Shown: positions 12,431 through 19,807 of the stretch, piece by piece
Position numbering within the stretch: the first letter of the stretch is position 1
Layout of the letters: every line of letters begins with the position of its first letter
NCBI RefSeq assembly: GCF_011250555.1
Contig: NZ_JAANMZ010000004.1
Coordinates: forward strand, 62,001 to 126,000
DNA length: 64,000 bases
From: Bacillus sp. MM2020_4
GTDB lineage: Bacteria; Bacillota; Bacilli; Bacillales; Cytobacillaceae
Direction of reading: 5' to 3'
Notes under the pieces: model-generated
The model's database searches: none
What the model was told of the DNA's origin: nothing
What the model saw: the letters and a program-made list of their open reading frames with translations, nothing else
Program-made: the position numbers and the translations under genes

Positions 12431-12459
12431 ATTTAAGTAATACATTACAGCAAGTTCAA
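12431..12459 (-). promoter_or_regulatory. Candidate sigma-A promoter of the metY S-box leader
   Basis: TTGAAC and TTAAAT are spaced by 17 bases on the minus strand and would start transcription near 12424, about 25 bases before the P1 helix of the aptamer. A second possible pair (TTGACT, TAATGT) overlaps just upstream. Confidence 0.4.
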
Positions 12460-12479
12460 TTCCGAGTCAATAACTTTGT

Positions 12480-12836
12480 TTAAATTATTTTTGCAAGTGG
12501 ATGTTCCTGTGCTTTTGTTAAAAAGAAGATCGATTCTAGTAATAGTATGGTTCTTAATGGTGCTGAAACTTTTAGCCGCCCCTGCTGTTCAAGAACACGC
12601 AGCCTTTCCGTTCCATTGAGCAGCTGCTTCATTGCAGCAGGGGAGCCAGTGATCTCGTATTTCGACGGTTGTACTTCTGAATTTTGCAGGCTTATGATGG
12701 TGCTGTTTTTGATTATTAATTGGATGATCTGTTCCCCACATCTTAGGTTAATTTGTACGTCCGCTTGATGAATGAGGGGAAGGACATGGGCTTGGTCCTG
12801 GATTTTTACTAAAAAGGTGTTTAGCACTTCGATCAT
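12480..12836 (-). CDS. Small conserved protein in the yusD position (possible SCP2-like fold)
   Basis: A 118-residue protein I recognise only weakly. Composition and pattern (VQINLRCGEQIIQLIIKN, then YEITGSPAAMKQLLNGTERL) resemble an SCP2/sterol-carrier-like lipid-binding fold, and its place between the metNIQ and yusE-yusF genes matches B. subtilis yusD. No signal peptide or membrane segment. The start is uncertain: ATG at 12836 has GGAG eight bases upstream, while two GTG codons at 12842 and 12845 have AAGGAG at better or similar distance. The 247-bp stretch to metY holds only the S-box leader. Confidence 0.6.
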   Translation of the reverse strand: MIEVLNTFLVKIQDQAHVLPLIHQADVQINLRCGEQIIQLIIKNSTIISLQNSEVQPSKYEITGSPAAMKQLLNGTERLRVLEQQGRLKVSAPLRTILLLESIFFLTKAQEHPLAKII

Positions 12837-13043
12837 TTTCACCACTCCGGTCTCCTTGCTTATAAAGTACTAATTCAGCAAGCAGGTACGGAATCCTTTT
12901 ATTATCACTCGACAATTTCCTGAGAAATATGTCGGATTTACATGAGAAGGCCCTTTTTTTGGAAAGTGTTAAAAAGTATTCAAATCTTCATCTTCCTTCG
13001 CTAAGTTATTTTTATAAAATGAAAGTTAGAAAGGACGTGGAAT

Positions 13044-13952
13044 ATGTGTTATAAACCTCGAGCGAAACCAATGAAAGCAATTATTCTAGAATTCCTAAAT
13101 GGTAGAATGTTTTTGGCTGAAAAGGACAAACAGCGCCTGCATTATCTCGTCAAAGGCTATGAGGGTGAAGTGATGTTTGACGCATTGACAGAGAAGCTTC
13201 ACTGTCAAAGGTATACGCTAAATGACTTATTGCTTGATTCTAGCGGCAGTACCTTTCAAATTGATTCATTGATGGTAACTCAAGAGCCTTTATACCTTTT
13301 CGAAGTGAAAAATTTTGAAGGAGATTATTTTTATGAAAATGGCAGGTTCCATCTAGTTTACAAGGATAAGGAGATTAAGAATCCATTGCAACAACTAGAA
13401 CGAAGCGAATCCTTACTCCGGCAATTTCTTCAGAATTTGGGTTATAAACTCCCAATTGAGGCGTACGTTGTCTTTATCAACCCCGAGTTTCACCTATATC
13501 AAGCCCCTCAAAACTTACCTATTATTTATCCAAATCAACTCAATCGTTTTATGAATAAAGTGAATAAAAGGCCATCTACTTCAAATGGCTTCCATAAAAA
13601 GCTTGCAGACCAATTAGTTTCTATGCATCAAGTTAAGTCCCCCTATGATAAGTTACCCCCATATGACTATGCAGGTCTGAAAAAGGGTAATTTGTGTGCT
13701 GCTTGCCACTCCCTTAAAACTTCTGTTGTTGAACGTAAACTTTTTTGTGATGTATGCGGTCACATAGAATTGCTTGATCATGCTGTTTTGCGAGGTGTGG
13801 AGGAGTTAAGACTACTTTTTCCTGGGATGAAGATCACCACTGTTGTCGTTTATGATTGGTGTGGTATGGCAGTGTCGATGAAGACCATTAGGAGGGTTTT
13901 GATGCAGAACCTTAGAATTAGTGGAAAAACAAAGGGATCCTTTTTTATGTAA
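13044..13952 (+). CDS. NERD-domain nuclease-related protein with C-terminal zinc ribbon
   Basis: A 302-residue protein. Residues about 35-150 form a NERD domain, a PD-(D/E)XK-like nuclease-related module: YEGE near 40, then QIDSLMV (Asp74) and FEVKN (Glu87, Lys89) in the catalytic spacing. The C-terminal part has four cysteines in CAAC (218, 221) and CDVC (235, 238), a likely zinc ribbon. The role in the cell is unknown; NERD proteins are often guessed to act on DNA or RNA. It is a lone plus-strand gene with a weak ribosome site (GGACGTGG) and is followed directly by the hairpin array at 14 kb. Confidence 0.75.
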   Translation: MCYKPRAKPMKAIILEFLNGRMFLAEKDKQRLHYLVKGYEGEVMFDALTEKLHCQRYTLNDLLLDSSGSTFQIDSLMVTQEPLYLFEVKNFEGDYFYENGRFHLVYKDKEIKNPLQQLERSESLLRQFLQNLGYKLPIEAYVVFINPEFHLYQAPQNLPIIYPNQLNRFMNKVNKRPSTSNGFHKKLADQLVSMHQVKSPYDKLPPYDYAGLKKGNLCAACHSLKTSVVERKLFCDVCGHIELLDHAVLRGVEELRLLFPGMKITTVVVYDWCGMAVSMKTIRRVLMQNLRISGKTKGSFFM

Positions 13953-13996
13953 TTTTGTTGATTTGCATTTTCCGGGGTATAAATCACCTTTTTATA

Positions 13997-14580
13997 GCGA
14001 CAGTGGCTTCTTTTTCCGGCTACTAGGCACAATTATTTTTTTTGTGACCGCGGCGGTCTTTTTTTCCGGCTTCCGGTCACAATTATTTTTCGTGACCGCG
14101 GCAGCCCTTTTTTCTGGCTATCGGTCACAATTTTCCTTTTTTGTGACCGTGGCGGCTCTTCTTTTCAGCTACCGGTCACAATTATTTTTTTGTGACCGCG
14201 GCGGCCCTTTTTTCTGGCTATCGGTCACAATTTTCCTTTTTTGTGACCGCGGCGGCTCTTTTTTCTGGCTATCGGTCACAATTTTCCTTTTTTGTGACCG
14301 CGGCGGCCCTTTTTTTCGGCCTCAGGTCACAATTATTTTTTTGTGACCGCGGCGGCTCTTTTTTCCGGCTATCGGTCACAATTTATCTTTTTTATGACCG
14401 CGGCGGTTCTTTTTTCCGGCTACCGGTCACAATTTTCCTTTTTTGTGACCGTGGCGCACTTTTTTCCGGCCTCCGGTCACAATTATTTTTTTGTGCCCGC
14501 AGCGGCTCTTTTTTCCAGCTATCGGTCACAATTTATCTTTTTTATGACCGTGGCGGCTCTTTTTTCCGGCTACCGGTCAC
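13997..14580. repeat. Tandem array of about eleven hairpin units (GTGACCG...CGGTCAC)
   Basis: GTGACCG (or a one-base variant) starts at 14044, 14092, 14143, 14192, 14243, 14294, 14343, 14394, 14445, 14493 and 14544; each is closed by CGGTCAC about 30 bases later. A degenerate half unit lies at 13997-14030. Steps are 48, 51, 49, 51, 51, 49, 51, 51, 48, 51. Two linker types (AATTATTTTTTT and AATTTTCCTTTTTT or AATTTATCTTTTTT) explain the two lengths, and from the third unit on they recur as short-long-long, a higher-order period near 151 bp. The array fills the gap between the convergent NERD and yusE genes. Confidence 0.9.
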
Positions 14581-14608
14581 AATTACTACCACGAATCCTC
14601 ACACCAAA

Positions 14609-14632
14609 AAGCAGATGCTACCCGCATCTGCT
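14609..14632 (-). terminator. Intrinsic terminator at the yusE stop
   Basis: AGCAGATGC and GCATCTGCT pair perfectly around five bases, with TTTTT following on the minus strand. The arm overlaps the yusE stop codon by one base. It separates yusE from the hairpin array. Confidence 0.75.
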
Positions 14633-14940
14633 TAAGTTAAATATTCTTTTATTTTTTCCAGCAAATAGGGCACGGAATGAAATGCGTAAAGGGTCTCTTT
14701 CACTTGGCCGCCTCGTACAATTAATAAGCACGGCACACTTTCTACCGCAAATTCTGCCGCTAGATCAGGATAAAAATTCAAGTTCATTTTTCCCATTTTA
14801 ACCTTTACGAGCTCCTCAACCACAGCTAGCATCTTTGACGCTACCTGACAGGTGCCGCATAGAGGGGTATAAAAATATAGTATCCCGCTTTCCTCATTGC
14901 CAAGGAAAGCAGTCAAATCATTTCGATTCCATTCGTTCAT
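14632..14940 (-). CDS. yusE: Thioredoxin-like protein, YusE-like
   Basis: A 102-residue thioredoxin-fold protein with the redox motif CGTC in TPLCGTCQVASKML near residue 28 and a cis-proline region VESVPCLLIV. It probably acts as a cytoplasmic thiol-disulfide protein; the partner is unknown. It follows the Toprim gene by 6 bp and the pair keeps the B. subtilis yusF-yusE order. The ribosome site is weak, so translation may be coupled to yusF. Confidence 0.85.
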   Translation of the reverse strand: MNEWNRNDLTAFLGNEESGILYFYTPLCGTCQVASKMLAVVEELVKVKMGKMNLNFYPDLAAEFAVESVPCLLIVRGGQVKETLYAFHSVPYLLEKIKEYLT

Positions 14941-14946
14941 AACTAT

Positions 14947-15303
14947 TTAACCCATTTCTAAAAACTCAGTATGCACATCGATATTCGCTCCTAGGAGAAC
15001 GGTTGCCAAGTGGTGTACTGGCGCGGTCGCTACCTCGCGATACATGCGATCAATATATAAATGTTCAGCCTGTGGAAACTCCCTTTTAAAGCGTTTGCGA
15101 AGCTTCTCACCGGCAGCATCAGCATCAACAAGAATATAGACATCCTTGTCCTCGAGAAAATCAATCAATTCATCCAATTTGGTGTGACTGATGGTCCCGT
15201 TTGTACAAATGATTTCAACCGGTTCCTTAACAATATTCTTTACCTTATTTTTATCCGATTTCCCTTCGACAATTAGAACTTTGTCAACATACGAATCATT
15301 CAT
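14947..15303 (-). CDS. yusF: Toprim-domain protein, YusF-like
   Basis: A 118-residue Toprim protein. VLIVEGKSDK supplies the catalytic glutamate and YILVDADAAGEKL the DxD motif found in DnaG-type primases and M5 RNases. The standalone small Toprim family is thought to act on nucleic acid, but the substrate is not known. The ATG at 15303 has AGGTGA seven bases upstream; a GTG two codons earlier is too close to that site. Confidence 0.85.
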   Translation of the reverse strand: MNDSYVDKVLIVEGKSDKNKVKNIVKEPVEIICTNGTISHTKLDELIDFLEDKDVYILVDADAAGEKLRKRFKREFPQAEHLYIDRMYREVATAPVHHLATVLLGANIDVHTEFLEMG

Positions 15304-15512
15304 ATCCACATCACCTGTATTAGAAAGTTGTTTATGTTAACATATTCTAAAATATTGATTCCGTGTGCATCTTTAACTATAGCATTATTGTTATGATAAG
15401 AGTAGGGTTTTGCATACTCATGAGGTTTACCTGCCCTTAGATTCAATCCGTCACACGTTCATTTTATTATAGGCTTCCCGATTTTAGTAGAAGAAAAAGT
15501 GGGAATTTAAGA

Positions 15513-15540
15513 GAAAAAGCACCCAACAAGGTGCTTTTTC
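15513..15540 (-). terminator. Intrinsic terminator after gcvH
   Basis: AAAAAGCACC and GGTGCTTTTT form a stem around a short loop 11 bases beyond the gcvH stop, with a T-run on the minus strand. Confidence 0.75.
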
Positions 15541-15550
15541 AACTGTATGA

Positions 15551-15934
15551 TTAGTCTTCTTTTGTCATTGCTTCATATTGTTCTGCAGTCATTAGCTTGT
15601 CTAACTCACTTGAATCAGAAAGCTCCACAACAACCATCCATGCTTTTTCGTATGGAGATTCATTGACAAATTCGGGGCTGTCGCTTAGATCTTCGTTTAC
15701 TTCAACAACTTTGCCGGTGACTGGTGCGTAAAGCTCAGAAACAGTTTTAACGGATTCAACGCTACCAAATGGTTCGTCGGCAGTTACTTCGTCGCCTACT
15801 TCTGGAAGCTCAACGAAAACGATGTCGCCTAATTCATGCTGAGCAAAGTCAGTAATTCCAACACGGACTCTTTCCCCTTCAACCTTTACCCACTCATGTT
15901 CTTCGGAATAACGCAATTCTTTTGGTGTACTCAT
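15551..15934 (-). CDS. gcvH: Glycine cleavage system H protein
   Basis: GcvH, 127 residues. It carries a lipoyl group on Lys63 ([12 protein letters not shown]) and shuttles the aminomethyl intermediate between glycine cleavage enzymes; in Bacillus it is also a relay for lipoate assembly. The [20 protein letters not shown] start region is typical. The ATG at 15934 is chosen because the family begins [15 protein letters not shown]; six extra in-frame codons upstream lie across the GGAGGG ribosome site. P, T and L proteins are not in this window. Confidence 0.96.
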   Translation of the reverse strand: MSTPKELRYSEEHEWVKVEGERVRVGITDFAQHELGDIVFVELPEVGDEVTADEPFGSVESVKTVSELYAPVTGKVVEVNEDLSDSPEFVNESPYEKAWMVVVELSDSSELDKLMTAEQYEAMTKED

Positions 15935-16005
15935 TAGCTCAAATCCCTCCATTATTTTTTCTAAAATCTATCATCGAAATAAATCGATTTCCCATTAATC
16001 ATAAC

Positions 16006-16362
16006 TTAAAGCCACTTCTTCTCATACTCTTCTTCTTTAAAGCCAACTGTGACACGTTCACCATCTGTTACTATCGGTCTTTTGAGTAACATTCCGTCAG
16101 ATGCAAGCAAATCAAGCAGTTCGTCCTCGGAGGCAGATTTCATTTTATCCTTGATCCCTAATTCCCGATATTTCAAACCACTCGTGTTAAAAAATTTCTT
16201 TAATTCTAAGCCGCTTTTTTGATAAAACGCCTGCAACTCGTCACGGGTTGGGGGCTGTTCCACAATATGTATTTCTTCATAGGAAATCTGGTGTGCATCA
16301 AGCCATTTCTTTGCGTTTCGGCATGTGCCGCATTTGGGATACCAGTAAAAAGTCAGAGACAC
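16006..16362 (-). CDS. yusI: ArsC/Spx family protein, YusI-like
   Basis: An ArsC/Spx/MgsR-family protein of about 118 residues with a thioredoxin-like fold. It keeps CGTC (PKCGTCRNAKKWL) near the N-terminus and LLKRPIVTDGERVTVGF near the end, which is typical of the YffB/ArsC group. Whether it is an arsenate reductase, a regulator or another thiol enzyme cannot be read here. GTG at 16362 is chosen over the GTG at 16371, which would leave only two bases after the AAAAGG ribosome site. Confidence 0.85.
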   Translation of the reverse strand: MSLTFYWYPKCGTCRNAKKWLDAHQISYEEIHIVEQPPTRDELQAFYQKSGLELKKFFNTSGLKYRELGIKDKMKSASEDELLDLLASDGMLLKRPIVTDGERVTVGFKEEEYEKKWL

Positions 16363-16515
16363 TTGTTTCACCGCCTTTTACTAAAATGTGATCGCGTCAA
16401 TAGAATAGTACCATAACGTTTTTTAAAATCCTAACAAGTGGCCTTAAAAGTTCTCCCTAACAAAAATTCGACTAATTTCGTAAAAACCCTTCCCTATTCG
16501 AAAATTATTTTTATA

Positions 16516-16680
16516 AGAAAAGCGCACGCGCCCTGTTCAGCGGCGTATGGCCTGGAGCGCTCCAACTGAGATAAAGGAAACACGGAGAGCGGAGCGATCC
16601 GATGTTGACTTATCGTAGGGCGGAGCACGAAGGACACTAGCCGCTAGGGCGCTGGAGCTGGACAATTCTCAAAGTCGAAT
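16516..16680 (+). repeat. Full-length copy of the dispersed 165-bp repeat
   Basis: Starts AAAAGCGCACGCGCCCTG and ends CAATTCTCAAAGTCGAA. It matches the reverse complement of 35945-36114 almost throughout. The ends are complementary (GCGCCCT...AGCGG with CCGCTAGGGCGC), and inside, GATAAAGGAAACA partly pairs with TGTTGACTTATC, so the element could fold into one long imperfect hairpin. It encodes no plausible protein. The rest of 16372-16742 contains only this repeat and the fadE terminator. Confidence 0.85.
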
Positions 16681-16704
16681 GATATAAATTCCAATATTCA
16701 AAAA

Positions 16705-16733
16705 GAAAAACTCCCTTCAAGAAAGAAGGGAGC
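16705..16733 (-). terminator. Intrinsic terminator after fadE
   Basis: CTCCCTTC and GAAGGGAG pair around six bases, followed by TTTTTC on the minus strand, 10 bases beyond the fadE stop. It ends the fadN-fadA-fadE transcript. Confidence 0.8.
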
Positions 16734-16742
16734 CTTGATCAA

Positions 16743-18524
16743 TTAAACAATATAACGTTCAGCTTCGATTAATACATCTGCTGCTTCACGTTTTTTCGCA
16801 ATCACGTTGATTGGGGTATGACGTGTAAATTTGCGAAGGGAAGACAACATCATGCGAAGTGTGTCTCCATGTTCAACCGCTACTAAAGTTTCTTTCGCAG
16901 TAGCTTCGATTTCATTGAATGCTTCTTGACAGAAAATCTGTGTATAAAGAAGTTTTTGCTTGTTCTTTTCTAATCCGTCTTTGGCGATGGCCTTTTCTGT
17001 ACGTAAAACGACAGATTCCATTGCGTAAACAGCCGAGACAATGTCAGCAATATTCGCTAGCACTTCTTGCTCTCTTTCGAGGGCCTTGCCAAATTTCTGT
17101 GCCGCTAAACCAGCAGATAGTAACGCAATCTTTTTCGCATTTTTTACAAGGTATTTTTCTTGTGCAAGTGGCTCATCACCTGGCTCCTCCGGCATGAGCA
17201 TCATAAGTTCCTCTTGAAGCGCCATAGCTTTTTGGAATAGTGGAAGCTCACCCTTCATTGCTTTTTTCACAAGAGTTCCTGGAACAAGAAGGCGGTTAAT
17301 TTCGTTTGTACCTTCAAAAATTCGGTTAATACGGGCGTCACGATATGCTCTTTCAATTGGATATTCTTGCATGAAGCCATAGCCGCCATGAATTTGGACA
17401 CCTTCGTCTACAACGTATGATAATACTTCACTTGCGAAGAATTTGTTAACTGAGCACTCAATGGCATATTCTGCAATCGAATCTGCCACCTTCTTTAAGT
17501 CCTTTGCTTCTTCCGTAGAAAGCTGGCCTTGGTTGTCTTCATATAAACCAATTGTGCGATAGACTGAGCTTTCAGCGGCATAGATTTTAGATCCCATTGT
17601 TCCAAACTTTTCTTTTGTCAAATTAAACTGGGAGATTGGTGTTTTGAATTGCTTGCGGCCGTTTGCATATTTTACCGTCATATCAAATGCCTTTTTAGAG
17701 CCGCCGACACCGCCAACTGCTAATTTGTAACGTCCAATATTTAAGATGTTAAAGGCAATGACGTGACCTTTGCCATATTCACCTAATAGGTTTTCAACAG
17801 GGACAGCAACGTCTTCTAAAATAAGTGTACGAGTGGATGAACTCTTGATTCCCATTTTCTTCTCTTCTGCTCCAGTAGATACACCCGGATACTCTCTTTC
17901 CACGATAAATGCGGAGAAATGTTCGCCATCAATCTTTGCATAGACAACAAAGACATCAGCAAAACCAGCATTTGTAATCCATTGCTTTTCACCATTTAGA
18001 ACATAGTGAGTACCTGCCGCATTTAATTTTGCCGTTGTTCTGGCACCTAGGGCATCTGAACCGGATCCCGGCTCTGTTAAAGCATAGGCAGCAATCTTTT
18101 CACCTGATGCTAATGCAGGTAAATATTTTTTCTTTTGCTCATCGTTTCCGAATAAAACGATTGGCAGCGAGCCAATCCCTACGTGGGCGCCATAAGATAG
18201 AGAAAAGCCGCCAGCCCCAGACATTTTCTCTGTAATGACAGATGAGGTCACCTTATCTAATCCTAAGCCTTCAAACTCTTCCGGAACGTCAACAGCTAAA
18301 AGACCAAGCTCACCCATTTTCTTTAACAGCTTTACCGTACGATCAAATTCATGGTTTTCCAAGTGTTCTATTTGTGGAGCCACTTCTTTTTCAATAAAGT
18401 CGGCTGCTGTTTGCGCAATCATTAAGTGCTCTTCAGAGAAATCCTCTGGTGTAAAAATATCTTCAAATGACAAATCTTCAATTAAAAAGCTTCCGCCTTT
18501 TACGAATTTTTTAGTTTCAGTCAT
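16743..18524 (-). CDS. fadE: Acyl-CoA dehydrogenase FadE
   Basis: FAD-dependent acyl-CoA dehydrogenase, 593 residues, first oxidative step of beta-oxidation. The FAD/substrate region AAYALTEPGSGSDALGARTTA lies near residue 150. The catalytic glutamate is in RINRIFEGTNEINRLL near residue 400. A C-terminal extension of about 180 residues, longer than the usual 380-residue enzymes, is typical of the Bacillus FadE type. It lies 60 bp after fadA with an AGGAGGA ribosome site and is the last gene of the operon. Confidence 0.95.
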   Translation of the reverse strand: MTETKKFVKGGSFLIEDLSFEDIFTPEDFSEEHLMIAQTAADFIEKEVAPQIEHLENHEFDRTVKLLKKMGELGLLAVDVPEEFEGLGLDKVTSSVITEKMSGAGGFSLSYGAHVGIGSLPIVLFGNDEQKKKYLPALASGEKIAAYALTEPGSGSDALGARTTAKLNAAGTHYVLNGEKQWITNAGFADVFVVYAKIDGEHFSAFIVEREYPGVSTGAEEKKMGIKSSSTRTLILEDVAVPVENLLGEYGKGHVIAFNILNIGRYKLAVGGVGGSKKAFDMTVKYANGRKQFKTPISQFNLTKEKFGTMGSKIYAAESSVYRTIGLYEDNQGQLSTEEAKDLKKVADSIAEYAIECSVNKFFASEVLSYVVDEGVQIHGGYGFMQEYPIERAYRDARINRIFEGTNEINRLLVPGTLVKKAMKGELPLFQKAMALQEELMMLMPEEPGDEPLAQEKYLVKNAKKIALLSAGLAAQKFGKALEREQEVLANIADIVSAVYAMESVVLRTEKAIAKDGLEKNKQKLLYTQIFCQEAFNEIEATAKETLVAVEHGDTLRMMLSSLRKFTRHTPINVIAKKREAADVLIEAERYIV

Positions 18525-18584
18525 GAAAAATTCCTCCTAATCCTTTTTTCATGGGGCTAGAGGTGAAAGCCCCATGGTTGTAAT

Positions 18585-19760
18585 TTAAAGTAATTCGAAT
18601 ACCCCGGCAGCCCCCATACCGCCGCCGATACACATGGTAACAACACCAAATTGCTGATTTCTACGTTTCAATTCATGGATCAAGCTTAACGTCAGCTTTG
18701 CACCCGTACAGCCTAGCGGGTGACCAAGCGCGATTGCTCCACCATTAACGTTAACGATTTCTTCGCTAAGTCCTAGTTCACGAATAACTTGCAGTGATTG
18801 CGAGGCAAATGCTTCATTCAATTCAAACAAATTAATATCGGATAACTCTAAACCAGCTAGTTTAACGGCTTTTGGAATGGCGACAACAGGGCCGACACCC
18901 ATAATTTCCGGTGGAACGCCGCCAACAGCAAATGATCTGAATTTGGCTAATGGCTTTAAGCCAAGTGATTCTGCTTTTTCACGATCCATTACCATCACTG
19001 CTGCAGCTCCGTCACTTGTTTGCGAAGCATTTCCAGCTGTTACCGACCCCGTTACGGAGAAGGCTGGACGTAGTTTTCCGAGTGTCTGCAGGTTTGTACC
19101 TGGACGAACTCCTTCATCCTGTGAAAATTGAATCGTTTTTTCAACAAGTTTATTATCATTTCCAACCGTGCGAATCGTTACATCAACCGGCACGATTTCA
19201 TCCACGAATTTACCTTCTGCAATTGCTTGAGCAGCACGCTGGTGACTTCTTACTGCGAACGCATCCTGATCTTCACGGGAAATTCCATATTTCTGTGCAA
19301 CTTGCTCCGCTGTATGGCCCATTCCCATATAATATTGCGGTGCTGTTTCGGCAAGTTTAATATTCGGACGAACCACATGCCCCATCATCGGGATCATGCT
19401 CATCGATTCCGCGCCGCCGGCAATCGCTGTATCTGTGTGACCCAGCATAATTCCTTGCGCCGCATAGGCAATGGCCTGTAAGCCTGACGAACAGAAACGA
19501 TTAATGGTGATAGCAGGGACAGTATATGGCAGTCCTGCCAGGGCACCGATATTACGAGCCATGTTATTTCCTTGTTCTGCTTCCGGCATCGCACAGCCGA
19601 TAATTAAATCATCTATATTTCCTTCATAGTTTCCCGCACGTTTTAATGTTTCTTTTACAACTAACGCTCCCAAGTCATCAGGGCGAACATGGGCAAGCGT
19701 TCCTTTCTTTGCCTTACCAACCGGGGTACGCGCTCCGGCAACGATTACCGCTTCTCTCAT
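18585..19760 (-). CDS. fadA: Acetyl-CoA acyltransferase (3-ketoacyl-CoA thiolase) FadA
   Basis: Thiolase of 391 residues, final step of beta-oxidation, releasing acetyl-CoA. Active-site residues are in place: Cys90 ([10 protein letters not shown]), His347 ([10 protein letters not shown]) and Cys377 (MCIGGGMG). The ATG at 19760 is chosen since [13 protein letters not shown] is the normal N-terminus; GAGGG precedes it. It lies 47 bp after fadN, with fadE 60 bp downstream. Confidence 0.96.
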   Translation of the reverse strand: MREAVIVAGARTPVGKAKKGTLAHVRPDDLGALVVKETLKRAGNYEGNIDDLIIGCAMPEAEQGNNMARNIGALAGLPYTVPAITINRFCSSGLQAIAYAAQGIMLGHTDTAIAGGAESMSMIPMMGHVVRPNIKLAETAPQYYMGMGHTAEQVAQKYGISREDQDAFAVRSHQRAAQAIAEGKFVDEIVPVDVTIRTVGNDNKLVEKTIQFSQDEGVRPGTNLQTLGKLRPAFSVTGSVTAGNASQTSDGAAAVMVMDREKAESLGLKPLAKFRSFAVGGVPPEIMGVGPVVAIPKAVKLAGLELSDINLFELNEAFASQSLQVIRELGLSEEIVNVNGGAIALGHPLGCTGAKLTLSLIHELKRRNQQFGVVTMCIGGGMGAAGVFELL

Positions 19761-19807
19761 GCAAGTTCCCTCGCTTTCTCTCAAATTAGGGGGGCTGACC
19801 CCCTTGT

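Noticed and set aside
13997..14580. CRISPR array
   Set aside because: Units are about 50 bp, but linkers between the palindromic arms are themselves repeated, and no cas gene is present.
13921..14801. Three overlapping frames through the 14-kb array that encode 17-residue repeats (VTAAALFSGYRSQFSFF type)
   Set aside because: The 51-bp units keep a frame, but the 48/49-bp units shift it or change the repeat, no ribosome site precedes them, and DNA-level palindromes explain the conservation better. They also run into the yusE gene on the other strand.
15310..15512. A yusG homolog between the yusF and gcvH genes
   Set aside because: B. subtilis has a small gene here, but I see no frame with a ribosome site in this stretch.
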